DNA of 64,000 bases from Pedobacter yulinensis (GTDB lineage: Bacteria; Bacteroidota; Bacteroidia; Sphingobacteriales; Sphingobacteriaceae), in NCBI RefSeq assembly GCF_003029735.1, contig NZ_KZ686270.1:62001-126000 (forward strand). Reading direction: 5' to 3'. The translations under genes were made by a program, and so were the position numbers. This document shows positions 35,872-44,725 of this stretch, piece after piece (position 1 is the first letter of the stretch; every line of letters starts with the position of its first letter). Under the pieces are notes generated by a model. That model worked only from the letters and a program-made list of their open reading frames with translations. It was not told where the DNA came from and ran no database searches.

Positions 35872-36780
35872 TTACTCGGCTGCCTTCACCCGCATCTTCA
35901 GCGTATAAACGGCTTGTTTGGCGGTAATGAAAAGTAAGTCCTTGTCCTTGCCTCCGAAACAGAGATTTGCCGTCCAGTCTTCGGGCACGTCGATGTGCCG
36001 CAGCAGGGTTCCCGATTTGTCGTAAATGGTAACGCCTTTCCCGCTCAGGTACAGGTTTCCGCGGTTGTCGAGCGTCATGCCATCGCAGCCTTTTGCTGCA
36101 AACAGCCTGCGGTTGCGCAGCGCGCCGGGTGCGGCAATGTCGTAGCAGTATGTCTTGCCACCCCCGAGATCTGTTACGTACAGCATTTTGCCATCAGGTG
36201 TACCGATCAGGCCATTGAGCTTGGTGAAAGCCGTATCAACAAGCCTGGCTTGCCTGGAACCCCGCGCCAGGAAATACAGGCCCTGGTGTTTCAGTTCGGG
36301 AGCCTGACGGGTCCAGTAGTCGCGCTGGTAATAAGGATCGGTGAACCAGATTCCACCCTGCGGGTCGACCCAGACATCATTGGGCCCATTGAACCGGCGC
36401 CCTTCATCATTGTTCAGCAGCACGGTGACGCGTTTATCGGGCGCAATGGACCAAAGTTCGTTATTTTCATCGGCACAGGCGATCAGGTTCCCCTTGCGGT
36501 CAAAAAAAAGGCCGTTGGCACGACCGGCTTTGTCCATGAACAAGGATAAGGTACTGTCGAGCCCGTATTTCCAGATCGTGTTGTTGGGCTGATCTGTAAA
36601 AAAGATCTCGCCTTTCCGGTTCATGGCGGGGCCTTCCGTGAAAGCAAATTTCCGGCTAACCAGTTTCAGACTTTCGCCGGGCCTGACGGGGTCATTGCTG
36701 TGCTGCTGCCTGGAAAAAGCGGTGGTGCTGCACGACAATGCCAGACAGGCCACAAAAAAGGGGACTATATTCTTCTTCAT
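35872..36780 (-). CDS. SMP-30/gluconolactonase family secreted protein
   Basis: This is a 302-residue six-bladed beta-propeller lactonase-type protein. ATG 36780 gives a signal of lipoprotein type (CLALSC, Cys 17). Metal-site elements are visible: FTEGPAMNRKGEIFFTD (Glu), GPNDVWVDPQGGIWFTDP (Asn) and LYVTDLGGG (Asp). It would hydrolyse a sugar lactone in the periplasm or at the surface; the substrate is not known. It is convergent with the MocR gene (one base apart) and divergent from the SRPBCC gene, with a 15-base palindrome in between. Confidence 0.87.
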   Translation of the reverse strand: MKKNIVPFFVACLALSCSTTAFSRQQHSNDPVRPGESLKLVSRKFAFTEGPAMNRKGEIFFTDQPNNTIWKYGLDSTLSLFMDKAGRANGLFFDRKGNLIACADENNELWSIAPDKRVTVLLNNDEGRRFNGPNDVWVDPQGGIWFTDPYYQRDYWTRQAPELKHQGLYFLARGSRQARLVDTAFTKLNGLIGTPDGKMLYVTDLGGGKTYCYDIAAPGALRNRRLFAAKGCDGMTLDNRGNLYLSGKGVTIYDKSGTLLRHIDVPEDWTANLCFGGKDKDLLFITAKQAVYTLKMRVKAAE

Positions 36781-36804
36781 TTCAATTATGACAAACCGCA
36801 GATG

Positions 36805-36819
36805 GGAACATTTTGTTCC
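36805..36819. promoter_or_regulatory. 15-base perfect palindrome between divergent genes
   Basis: GGAACA-TTT-TGTTCC lies 25 bases upstream of the lactonase start and 37 bases upstream of the SRPBCC start. A perfect 6-3-6 palindrome between divergent genes suggests a regulator binding site. No regulator candidate is adjacent except the MocR gene, whose likely site is a different direct repeat. Confidence 0.45.
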
Positions 36820-36855
36820 GGTCTCAGAATGTAAATTACGCATTCATGTTTAAGT

Positions 36856-37284
36856 ATGGAAACAACGAACCCTGTTGGTCAAACCAAATCGGTTGGCTTT
36901 AACTATGGCATCCGCAAGACGTTTGACCTAACGGTTATTGCGCTGTGGGACTTTATTTTTTCGCCTGAAGGTATTGATTGCTGGCTTGGTAAACACACCG
37001 GGGCCCTGCGTTCTGCCGAAAATTTTTCCTCAGATCAGGGCCGGGAACTGAAAGTGCGGGTGTGGAAAGATTACTCGCACGTAAGAATGGATTACAAGGA
37101 ACAAAACTGGGAAAATAAGGGGCTGCTCCAGATCCGTGTCATGCCGGGAAAATATGAGGACCGTTCTACCCTGAGTTTCCACCTGGAGAAACTGACAGAT
37201 GCGCAGCAACGCGAAGCCGTCAAAGCCCGTTTCACCAAAGCCATGGAAACGCTGACGCGGGCTTTAGAAAAAGTCGCCCGGTAA
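36856..37284 (+). CDS. SRPBCC (START-like) domain protein
   Basis: This is a 142-residue cytoplasmic protein. The order IRKTFDLTVIALWDFIFSPEGIDCWLG fits the AHSA1-type SRPBCC start, in which a helix leads into a W-x-W/L-G loop. The middle strand WKDYSHVRMDYKEQNWEN and the C-terminal helix (about 115-140) complete the helix-grip fold. Such proteins bind hydrophobic ligands or act with chaperones, and nothing here tells which. It is a single gene, and a terminator-like hairpin follows at 37392. Confidence 0.75.
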   Translation: METTNPVGQTKSVGFNYGIRKTFDLTVIALWDFIFSPEGIDCWLGKHTGALRSAENFSSDQGRELKVRVWKDYSHVRMDYKEQNWENKGLLQIRVMPGKYEDRSTLSFHLEKLTDAQQREAVKARFTKAMETLTRALEKVAR

Positions 37285-37391
37285 AGCGGCACTGCTTTTT
37301 ATGGGTTGGGGCAGCGCCGGGTCTGACTCATTTTGGTTGCCCCAACATGATGAGGCGCCGGACCAACATATTATAGAGCAAAGCCATTACA

Positions 37392-37423
37392 AAAGCGGGC
37401 TATGAAGATCCATAGCCCGCTTT
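37392..37423. terminator. bidirectional terminator hairpin
   Basis: AAAGCGGGCTATG (37392-37404) and CATAGCCCGCTTT (37411-37423) form a perfect 13-pair stem with a six-base loop. It is located between the convergent SRPBCC and DUF4965 genes. The minus strand continues with T residues, so it probably serves the DUF4965 gene at least. Confidence 0.8.
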
Positions 37424-37482
37424 GCCAGATTGCCGGACTATTCCGGACAATTTAAGTTTACATCTTAAAGTATTTCACAGGC

Positions 37483-39918
37483 TTATTTCTGCCACTTTTC
37501 TTCCAGCATTTTAATGAAATAGCCACCAACAACACTGCGCGCCTGGAAACCAACCTGTTTACCGTCGGTGGTTTCATGCCAGTCGCTCAGCGGCACACGG
37601 CTTGGTGTTTCAACCGCAAACTTGTAAACCGGCTTGACCAGTTTCAGAAAATCACTGCGGTCTGCCGCCAGTCCGGCAGTCCAGATGATCCAGTCAGACT
37701 TGGTATAGGTTTTACGGCTGTCTAGCGGGAGGCCGAATTCGTTCTGTTTGCCAAGGTAATAACGGATCTCCTTTTGATACACCTCGCGTGGAAAGAGGTC
37801 TAGTTTCAGCAGCTTATCCCATACCAGATTGTATTTTTGGCTCCAGGTTCCTTTTTTATCGAAGGTAAGCGCGTAATGGTCGCCGTCGTCGGCCATGGCC
37901 ATCCATTTTTGCGCATACGATTTGGCCATTGCGGTATATTTGTCAGCCGTCTCCTTCTCGCCGAGTTGTCCGGCCATCCAGCCGTAGGCGCCCAGGGCAA
38001 CAATGGCCTTTACAGAAAGGTTTGCGTTGCGCGCCAGGTGGCCGGCAAAGTCGTCGGTACACAGCTGGTTCGCGGGGTCAAGGCCTTCCCTGCTCAGGTA
38101 GTCAGCCCAAATGCCGAGTGTCTTCCAGTGTTTGCGGGCATAGTCTGCATTGCCTTCTGCACGGGCAATTGCTGCTGTCAAAATGAGCATGTTCCCCGAT
38201 TCTTCTACCGGCATATCTTCACCGTAGGTTTGGCCGTTTGCCAGCGGATAAGTCCCCAGGTCATGCGCCGCAAAAGGTTTTTTCCACCGGCCGCTTTCGC
38301 TGTAGGCGAAGATCCCGTTCAGCAGGCCTTTGGCCAGCTCCGGGTTATAAAGCAGGAACATCGGCGCTGAGGGATAGGTCACGTCTACCGTGTAAATTGA
38401 ACCGTTGCTAAAATTCTCTTTTGACATGAACAGCAATTCCCCTTCCGGACTGTTGACCAGTTTATGTGCTGATATGGCCTGTCGATAGGCCAGCACACAC
38501 AAGCCGGCATATTCGCGGCCACCGGCAGCATTCGCCTGCTTGAACAGGTTGTCGTCAAAAGCGGCACAACGGCTCTTCAACGCGCTGTAGGCTTTAGCCG
38601 CTGCGCCGAGTTCTTCTTCAAAACGTTTGTCGCCGCGGGTATTCCAGTATGCCCGGAGGCGTTTGCCGAAGTATTCCACAGCCTCGATGTCGTCATAACC
38701 CAGCATGAGCATGTTGCCCCTGGCTGTGGCTCCTACCGCCCCGAGGTCCCAGGTGGTATTGAGGGCAAGGCTTTTTCCGGATGTAAGGTCGGCCGCAGTG
38801 CTGTTAAAAGCAGCAAGCGCATTACCGGCAAGGCTAACCGATTGCCGTGCTTTGGCGCCCTGCGGCAAGGCGACATACAGGTAACCCCAGTCTATGCGCA
38901 GGTCATCGCCTTTTTTGGCCAGAACGGGCTGCTCCCGGGTCCCGGCTTTCAGGAACGATACGCCGGCTGCATTGCCCCTGCTTACCTGGACCGGTTGCGA
39001 CGCAAGGTTTACGGCCAGATCTGTCGAGGTGCTGAGAAGCACCTGTACCTGGTGTGTCTTGCCGTCGTTGGCACGCACCTGGTAATTGACATAAGAAATG
39101 GGACGGGACACCAGGTTAAGGTCTTCAAGCAACAGCGGCGACAGGAAATCAAGATCCAGATCAATTCCGCCACAGCGAAAAGCATAAGTGGTTTTGGTGG
39201 CCGATACATTGACCCCACGCTGCTCAGCCAGCGCCACCGGCGCTCCGGGAGCTGGTGCCTCGGTTACCAGGCCTGCATCCAGCTTGCGCCCACCCGCTGT
39301 ATTGGCTACATGAATGGCCAGGGTATTGTTACCGGGCCTGGCCGTGCCTTCGGGTACCGGAATGTAGATGTACTTGTTGTTGGTCCAGCCTTCTTTCCGA
39401 AAAATTTCCCGGCCGTTCAGGTACACTTCTACGTTATCGTCATGATCGAGCTTTACAAATAATTTTCTGGTTTGTGCCGCAGTAAGCTGGAAATCACGCT
39501 TCAGCCAAAGGTTTGCAGAGCGCCAGGCGGTTTTAGACGCGCGGTCATCTCCGAAGGGAGCGCGGGCACTTTTCCAGCCCGAAGCCGGGCTGCTTTGCCA
39601 GTTTGCGGCAGGCTGCGACTCGGTGTAACTGAACACGGCCTCTCCTTCCTCAGAAGAGGGCAACACGGGAACATACTGTTTCTGCTCTGCGCCCAGGAAA
39701 CGGTACACTTTTCCGTCTACTTTGACAAAGCCGAGTAATGATTGTGCCGAACCGGTCCAGTGAACCGTGGTCGATTCGTTCAGCTTATCGGTATTCGACC
39801 ACACGCTGAAATAGGTATCGTGTGTAATGAGCGGATAGGCCGGCGCGCGCCGTTCCTGTGCGCATAAGCTGGTGGCAAGCAAAAGCATGCCAAGGGTCTG
39901 ATTGAGTTTGAGGTGCAT
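37483..39918 (-). CDS. secreted DUF4965/glutaminase A-like protein with inserted beta-sandwich
   Basis: This is an 811-residue secreted protein. ATG 39918 gives a signal peptide ending TSLCAQE; upstream codons precede it without purpose. AYPLITHDTYFSVWSNTDKL is the DUF4964 N-terminal motif. The order DUF5127-like (about 250-400), DUF4965 (about 430-600; GNADYARKHWKTLGIWADYL) and DUF1793-like (about 620-800; NLSVKAIVALGAYGWMAG) matches the glutaminase A-like family. An extra galactose-binding-like beta-sandwich seems inserted near 105-230 (WLKRDFQLTAAQTRKLFVKL, VEVYLNGREIF). The family acts on unknown substrates in Bacteroidota; true glutaminase activity is doubtful. It is divergent from the polyphosphate glucokinase. 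Confidence 0.82.
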   Translation of the reverse strand: MHLKLNQTLGMLLLATSLCAQERRAPAYPLITHDTYFSVWSNTDKLNESTTVHWTGSAQSLLGFVKVDGKVYRFLGAEQKQYVPVLPSSEEGEAVFSYTESQPAANWQSSPASGWKSARAPFGDDRASKTAWRSANLWLKRDFQLTAAQTRKLFVKLDHDDNVEVYLNGREIFRKEGWTNNKYIYIPVPEGTARPGNNTLAIHVANTAGGRKLDAGLVTEAPAPGAPVALAEQRGVNVSATKTTYAFRCGGIDLDLDFLSPLLLEDLNLVSRPISYVNYQVRANDGKTHQVQVLLSTSTDLAVNLASQPVQVSRGNAAGVSFLKAGTREQPVLAKKGDDLRIDWGYLYVALPQGAKARQSVSLAGNALAAFNSTAADLTSGKSLALNTTWDLGAVGATARGNMLMLGYDDIEAVEYFGKRLRAYWNTRGDKRFEEELGAAAKAYSALKSRCAAFDDNLFKQANAAGGREYAGLCVLAYRQAISAHKLVNSPEGELLFMSKENFSNGSIYTVDVTYPSAPMFLLYNPELAKGLLNGIFAYSESGRWKKPFAAHDLGTYPLANGQTYGEDMPVEESGNMLILTAAIARAEGNADYARKHWKTLGIWADYLSREGLDPANQLCTDDFAGHLARNANLSVKAIVALGAYGWMAGQLGEKETADKYTAMAKSYAQKWMAMADDGDHYALTFDKKGTWSQKYNLVWDKLLKLDLFPREVYQKEIRYYLGKQNEFGLPLDSRKTYTKSDWIIWTAGLAADRSDFLKLVKPVYKFAVETPSRVPLSDWHETTDGKQVGFQARSVVGGYFIKMLEEKWQK

Positions 39919-40178
39919 CAGGTTAATTAATAGGTTGCTAAATGGTTTTATTATTTTATCAGGTTTGAGGTTCGGTGGAACACTGAAGGGGCCGCACGAT
40001 CTGCTCAAGGTTCAACACAAGTATATCAAAAATTTGCCAATGCCGAAAGCTTGCCGGCAATTTGCGCTGTTCCAGTGCAGTTACTGCCCAGTAAAAAACA
40101 ACAGGGGCGCTAATGTGGAAAAAGGCTTTCCTGTTACGATTTTAATTGTGATAAATTAGCGGAACATATCAACAGCCC

Positions 40179-40937
40179 ATGAACACCCAGCACCCAGAAG
40201 CGCAAAACATCCTGACCATCGATATTGGTGGAACCAGCCTGAAAGCGACCATCCTGAACCTGGCCGGAGAACCGGTCTCTGAATACGTAAAAACGCCTAC
40301 TCCCAAAGAGGCTACGCCAAAAGATGTGATCAAGGGCATCAGGGAGCTGACGAAAGAACTTGGATCGGGGTTTGGCCGCATTTCGATGGGTTTTCCGGGT
40401 TATGTAAAAAAAGGCCGGGTACAGACCGCTCCTAACCTGGGCAAAGACAGCTGGAAAGACTATCCGCTGGCACAGGAAGTTGCAGATCTTTTCGGCAAAC
40501 CGGTCAGGCTCATCAACGATGCAGACCAGCAGGGCCTGGGATTGGTAAGTGGCCAGGGCTTCGAGATCGTGTTTACCCTTGGAACCGGCTTTGGCACCGC
40601 GCTGGTATACGACGGGGAGTTGCTGCCTCACCTGGAATTGTCACACATGCCGGTTAGCAAGACCGAAGATTACGATGATTACCTTGGCAAAAAGACCATG
40701 CAGGAGATCGGCAAGGAACGCTGGAACAAGCGCGTAAAACGGGTCATTGGTGTTTACCAGACAGTGTTTAACTATGACACCCTGTACATAGGCGGCGGGA
40801 ACGCAAAACACCTGGACTTTGAACTGGATCAAAATATCCGCATTGTTTCAAACCGCGACGGCATTAAAGGAGGCGCCCGCCTGTGGTCTGCAAGCGAAAA
40901 ATATGATGTGTTCACAAATTATCCGGCAGAAAAATAA
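40179..40937 (+). CDS. ppgK: polyphosphate glucokinase (ROK family)
   Basis: This 252-residue kinase would make glucose-6-phosphate from glucose and polyphosphate (or ATP). LTIDIGGTSLKATIL is the phosphate-1 motif, LINDADQQGLG has the catalytic Asp, and FTLGTGFGTALVYDGEL and LYIGGGNAKHL complete the ROK core. HLELSHMP followed by a Lys/Glu/Trp-rich helix (ERWNKRVKRVI) matches the polyphosphate-glucokinase subgroup. The zinc-binding Cys cluster of typical ROK sugar kinases is missing, as expected in that subgroup. The gene sits upstream of gnd-zwf-pgl, with ppk and ppx downstream on the other strand, which supports polyphosphate use. Confidence 0.85.
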   Translation: MNTQHPEAQNILTIDIGGTSLKATILNLAGEPVSEYVKTPTPKEATPKDVIKGIRELTKELGSGFGRISMGFPGYVKKGRVQTAPNLGKDSWKDYPLAQEVADLFGKPVRLINDADQQGLGLVSGQGFEIVFTLGTGFGTALVYDGELLPHLELSHMPVSKTEDYDDYLGKKTMQEIGKERWNKRVKRVIGVYQTVFNYDTLYIGGGNAKHLDFELDQNIRIVSNRDGIKGGARLWSASEKYDVFTNYPAEK

Positions 40938-41003
40938 AGTCAGCGGCGAGAAATATTGTCCATTCTCTGCCTGTATTTCCTAGCATTATTGATCGGTAAA
41001 GTC

Positions 41004-41011
41004 TATTTTTG
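41004..41011 (+). promoter_or_regulatory. candidate -7 element for gnd-zwf-pgl
   Basis: TATTTTTG is an exact TAnnTTTG match, 24 bases upstream of the gnd ATG (41036). It suggests that the pentose-phosphate operon has its own promoter apart from ppgK. A -33 box at the usual spacing is not evident. Confidence 0.45.
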
Positions 41012-41035
41012 GCGCGAAACTAATACCGCGTAATA

Positions 41036-42448
41036 ATGAGTACCACCAATTCACAATACCGGCTCGGCATGATCGGGCTGGGAACCATGGGACGCAACCT
41101 GTTGCTGAACATGGCCGACAAAGGTTTTGCAGTAACCGGTTACGACAAGGACCCAAAAATGCTGGCAAAACTCGAAGAAGAGGGGAAAGAGCATCAATTG
41201 AAAGGCTTTGCCGATCTGGAATCGTTTGTCGGCTCGCTGAGAACGCCACGCACGCTCGTGCTGCTGGTGCCGGCCGGGCAGATCGTAGACAATGTGATCC
41301 AGGAACTGAAACCCTTGCTTTCTGAAGGTGACATCATCATAGACAGCGGAAACTCTTATTTCACTGACACCACCCGGCGCGTCGAGGAACTGGCTAAAGA
41401 CGGTCTTCATTTCTTCGGAATGGGCATATCGGGCGGAGAAGAAGGTGCACGTTTCGGTCCCAGCATGATGCCAGGCGGCGATAAAAAAGCGTACGCCGAA
41501 GTTCGCGAAATTCTTGAAGCCGTTGCGGCCAAGGTGGGCAACGATGCCTGCGTGACCTACATCGGGCCTGGCGCATCCGGGCATTTTGTCAAGATGACCC
41601 ACAATGGCATCGAGTATGCCATCATGCAGCTCCTTGCCGAAACCTACCAGGTTCTGAAACACGGATTTGGTTACGACAACAAACAGATCAACGAAACTTT
41701 TGCCAACTGGAACAAAGGACCGCTGCAATCTTTCCTGGTCGAGATCACGGCTGAAATTTTCCTGTTTAAAGACGACAAGACCGGCAATGACCTGGTCGAT
41801 ATGATCAAGGATGAAGCCCGTTCGAAAGGAACTGGCAAATGGACCTCTGAAATAGCCATGGACCTTCAGCTGCCTGTACCGATCATCAATGAGGCGGTTT
41901 CGAACCGGGACCTTTCCAAATACAAGTCCTTGCGCAGCACGCTGGCCGAACGTTACCCGGAGCACAGCAGCAGCAAGTCTTCCATCAGCCCGGAACAGCT
42001 GGAGCAGGCATTTTATTTTGCGGTTGCCACCGCTTACGCGCAGGGCATGCACTTGCTTTGGCAGGCCTCCAGGCAATATGAATATGAATTGGATCTGGCA
42101 GAAATTGCAAAAATCTGGCGTGGTGGCTGCATCATCCGGGCTGCATTTCTTGAAGATATTTACCAGGCCTACCAGCGCGACGGCGGCCTGGAACATTTGT
42201 TCCTCGATCCGCAGATTGCCGGCAAGATCTCGGCCGCATCACCCGCGCTGCGCCAGCTCATCGCAGATGCCGCCATGTCAGGCATGGCATTGCCGGCATA
42301 CAGTTCGGCGCTTACCTATTTCGATACCATCCGCACCGCAAGAATGCCCTCAAACCTGATCCAGGCCCAGCGCGATTTCTTCGGCGCACATACATTTGAA
42401 CGCATAGACAGTGAAGGCACCTTCCACGCCAACTGGAACAACTTATAG
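41036..42448 (+). CDS. gnd: 6-phosphogluconate dehydrogenase, decarboxylating
   Basis: This is a 470-residue cytoplasmic enzyme that oxidises 6-phosphogluconate to ribulose-5-phosphate and CO2, with NADPH formation. The N-terminal Rossmann motif is MIGLGTMGRNLLLNMADKGF, the substrate-binding GISGGEEGARFGPSMMPGG is intact, and the catalytic Lys/Asn helix is GHFVKMTHNGIEYAIMQ. Its length matches the dimeric long form. It is the first gene of a tight operon; zwf starts six bases after its stop. Confidence 0.97.
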   Translation: MSTTNSQYRLGMIGLGTMGRNLLLNMADKGFAVTGYDKDPKMLAKLEEEGKEHQLKGFADLESFVGSLRTPRTLVLLVPAGQIVDNVIQELKPLLSEGDIIIDSGNSYFTDTTRRVEELAKDGLHFFGMGISGGEEGARFGPSMMPGGDKKAYAEVREILEAVAAKVGNDACVTYIGPGASGHFVKMTHNGIEYAIMQLLAETYQVLKHGFGYDNKQINETFANWNKGPLQSFLVEITAEIFLFKDDKTGNDLVDMIKDEARSKGTGKWTSEIAMDLQLPVPIINEAVSNRDLSKYKSLRSTLAERYPEHSSSKSSISPEQLEQAFYFAVATAYAQGMHLLWQASRQYEYELDLAEIAKIWRGGCIIRAAFLEDIYQAYQRDGGLEHLFLDPQIAGKISAASPALRQLIADAAMSGMALPAYSSALTYFDTIRTARMPSNLIQAQRDFFGAHTFERIDSEGTFHANWNNL

Positions 42449-42454
42449 CGAAAC

Positions 42455-43969
42455 ATGACACAAAAACACTCCACACAGCCCACGATATTTGTCATCTTCG
42501 GAGGCACCGGCGACCTCAACCAGCGGAAACTTTGTCCGGCGCTTTACAACTTATTCCTGGAAGGCTTCATGCCCCGGCAATTTGCCATTATTGGCACGGG
42601 CCGCAAGGAAATCGCCGACTCTAAATTCCGTACTACGCTCGAAGAAGCGGTAAGCCAGTTTTCGCGTACCGGTAAGGCAGAGCAAAAGAAATGGGGCGAA
42701 TTCGCAGCTAACCTGTACTACTGCCCTACCGATTTCAACACGCCGAAGACCTTCGAAAACCTGAAAGCCCAGATCGAGGAAAAACAGGCAGAGTTCGGCG
42801 GCAACGCACAGATCATTTTTTATCTGGCCGTAGCCCCCAACTTTTTCCCCATCATTGCCGAATGCCTTCAGAAATATAAGCTTGCACAGGATGAAGACAA
42901 CAGCCGCATTGTGATCGAGAAGCCTTTTGGGCACAACCTTGAAACCGCAAAAGAGCTGAATACCCTGCTGAGCAAAATTTTCAGCGAAAAGCAGATCTAC
43001 CGCATAGATCATTACCTGGGTAAAGAAACCGTTCAGAACATGATGGCCTTCCGTTTTGCCAATTCACTGTTCGAACCGCTCTGGAACCGTTCTTTTATTG
43101 ACCACGTGCAGATCTCGGTTACTGAGCAACTCGGTGTGGGCGATCGCGGCGGTTATTATGAGGGTGCAGGCGCCCTGCGCGACATGATCCAGAACCATTT
43201 GTTGCAGCTGCTTTGCCTGATCGGGATGGAAACGCCCATCAGCTTCGATGCAGATGAGATTCGCGACCGCAAGGTTGAGGTACTGAAAGCCATGCGTTCG
43301 TTCTCTCCTGAAGACATTCGTTTCGGCACCGTACGCGGGCAGTACAGCAAGGGCTGGGTAGAAGGCAAAGAAGTTCCCGGCTACCGTTCAGAAGCCGGCG
43401 TTGATCCGCACTCAAATACAGAAACCTTTGCGGCCGTTAAATTCCACATTGACAACTGGCGCTGGCAGGGCGTTCCGTTTTACGTGCGCACGGGGAAACG
43501 GCTCAACCAAACCTCTTCACTCATTACCATCCAGTTCAAAGACGTTCCCCACCACATTTTCAGTCCGGAGGTTACCGAAAACTGGCAACAAAACAGGCTC
43601 ATTATCAGCATTCAGCCCGAAATGAGCATACGCCTCCAGGTACAGGCCAAGCGCCCGGGTGTAAACATGGTGCTAAACCCGGTCGATATGGTATTCGATT
43701 ACAAGGGCACCTATGATACCGACAGTCCGGAAGCTTACGAGACCCTGCTGCTTGACGCAATGACCGGCGATCAGACCCTGTTCATGCGCGGCGACCAGGT
43801 TGAGGCGGCCTGGGAACTGGTTATGCCAATCATCAATACCTGGGAAAGCAAAAAGTCGCTCAATTTTCCGAATTACCCGGCCGACAGCTGGGGCCCTGAA
43901 GAAGCCGAGGCGCTGATTGCCCGCGATGGCTTCCACTGGTTTCACCTGCCTATGAAAAATAAGGATTAG
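42455..43969 (+). CDS. zwf: glucose-6-phosphate 1-dehydrogenase
   Basis: This 504-residue enzyme oxidises glucose-6-phosphate to 6-phosphogluconolactone with NADP. The nucleotide motif FVIFGGTGDLNQRKLCPALY lies at the N-terminus, and the active-site motif RIDHYLGKETVQN (catalytic His) lies near residue 185. VIEKPFG and the C-terminal substrate-domain features are intact, so the enzyme appears functional. Gaps of six and one bases to gnd and pgl show one operon that encodes the complete oxidative branch. Confidence 0.97.
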   Translation: MTQKHSTQPTIFVIFGGTGDLNQRKLCPALYNLFLEGFMPRQFAIIGTGRKEIADSKFRTTLEEAVSQFSRTGKAEQKKWGEFAANLYYCPTDFNTPKTFENLKAQIEEKQAEFGGNAQIIFYLAVAPNFFPIIAECLQKYKLAQDEDNSRIVIEKPFGHNLETAKELNTLLSKIFSEKQIYRIDHYLGKETVQNMMAFRFANSLFEPLWNRSFIDHVQISVTEQLGVGDRGGYYEGAGALRDMIQNHLLQLLCLIGMETPISFDADEIRDRKVEVLKAMRSFSPEDIRFGTVRGQYSKGWVEGKEVPGYRSEAGVDPHSNTETFAAVKFHIDNWRWQGVPFYVRTGKRLNQTSSLITIQFKDVPHHIFSPEVTENWQQNRLIISIQPEMSIRLQVQAKRPGVNMVLNPVDMVFDYKGTYDTDSPEAYETLLLDAMTGDQTLFMRGDQVEAAWELVMPIINTWESKKSLNFPNYPADSWGPEEAEALIARDGFHWFHLPMKNKD

Positions 43970-43970
43970 C

Positions 43971-44693
43971 ATGAATTTACTTATCTACAAGACCGAGCAG
44001 GAGCTGTTCGGCGACCTTGCTGCCTTTATCATTGCCACCGGCGAAAAGGCCATAGCTGAAAAAGACTGTTTTAACCTGGTGCTTACAGGCGGGAACTCGC
44101 CCAAAAAACTTCACCAGAAACTGGTAGAAGAATATAAAGACAAATTTGACTGGTCTAAGGTCTATTTCTTTTTCGGCGACGAACGGAATGTTCCGCCCAA
44201 TCATGAAAACTACAACGGCCTGATGGCGAAAACAAGCCTGCTTGAGCCGCTGGGTATTCCCGACAGGCAGATCTTCTACGTAAACACCGCCCTGCCTCCC
44301 GAGCAGGCGGCAGCTGCGTATGATAGGGCCATTAACGAGCATTTTAATGGCAGCGACCTTGCTTTCGACCTGGTCCTGCTTGGCATGGGCGACGATGCGC
44401 ATACCGCGTCTCTGTTTCCTGAAACACCGATCCTGGCTGAACAAAACCCTGGCGTAGCATCAGTCTTTGTCGAAAAACTGGACACCTACCGCATCAGCAT
44501 GACCGCGCCGCTCATCAACAAAGCGGCCCACGTGGTTTTCCTGGTATTCGGCGAAAGCAAGGCAACTGCCCTGAGTAAGGTGTTTGATAAGGAAATTGAA
44601 GATACAGAGACGTATCCGGCAAAACTGATCAGGCCTATAAACGGCAGCCTGACCTGGTATGTAGATGAAGCAGCTGCTTCGCTCCTGGAATAA
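43971..44693 (+). CDS. pgl: 6-phosphogluconolactonase
   Basis: This 240-residue enzyme hydrolyses 6-phosphogluconolactone to 6-phosphogluconate, the step between Zwf and Gnd. Family motifs are LVLTGGNSPKKLHQKL near the N-terminus, VYFFFGDERNVPPNHENYN, and LVLLGMGDDAHTASLFPETP with the expected active-site His. It is of the DevB/SOL type. It is the last gene of the operon and is followed by a strong terminator at 44701. Confidence 0.95.
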   Translation: MNLLIYKTEQELFGDLAAFIIATGEKAIAEKDCFNLVLTGGNSPKKLHQKLVEEYKDKFDWSKVYFFFGDERNVPPNHENYNGLMAKTSLLEPLGIPDRQIFYVNTALPPEQAAAAYDRAINEHFNGSDLAFDLVLLGMGDDAHTASLFPETPILAEQNPGVASVFVEKLDTYRISMTAPLINKAAHVVFLVFGESKATALSKVFDKEIEDTETYPAKLIRPINGSLTWYVDEAAASLLE

Positions 44694-44700
44694 AAATCTG

Positions 44701-44725
44701 AATCCCGCCACGGCGGGATTTTTTT
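44701..44725. terminator. terminator between pgl and ppx
   Basis: AATCCCGC-CACG-GCGGGATT is a perfect eight-pair stem followed by TTTTT. The T-run touches the ppx stop codon (44724-44726) on the other strand. It ends the gnd-zwf-pgl transcript and may also act on the convergent ppk-ppx transcript. Confidence 0.9.

Noticed and set aside
37305..37346. Inverted repeat GTTGGGGCA / TGCCCCAAC with a 24-base loop, and a repeated GCGCCGG nearby
   Set aside because: The loop is long and there is no T-run; a clear terminator lies 46 bases on. It may be a repeat remnant, but nothing else supports it.
41051..42196. Minus-strand open frame of 381 codons over gnd
   Set aside because: Gnd has every catalytic motif in the plus frame; the antisense frame is a by-product of codon bias.
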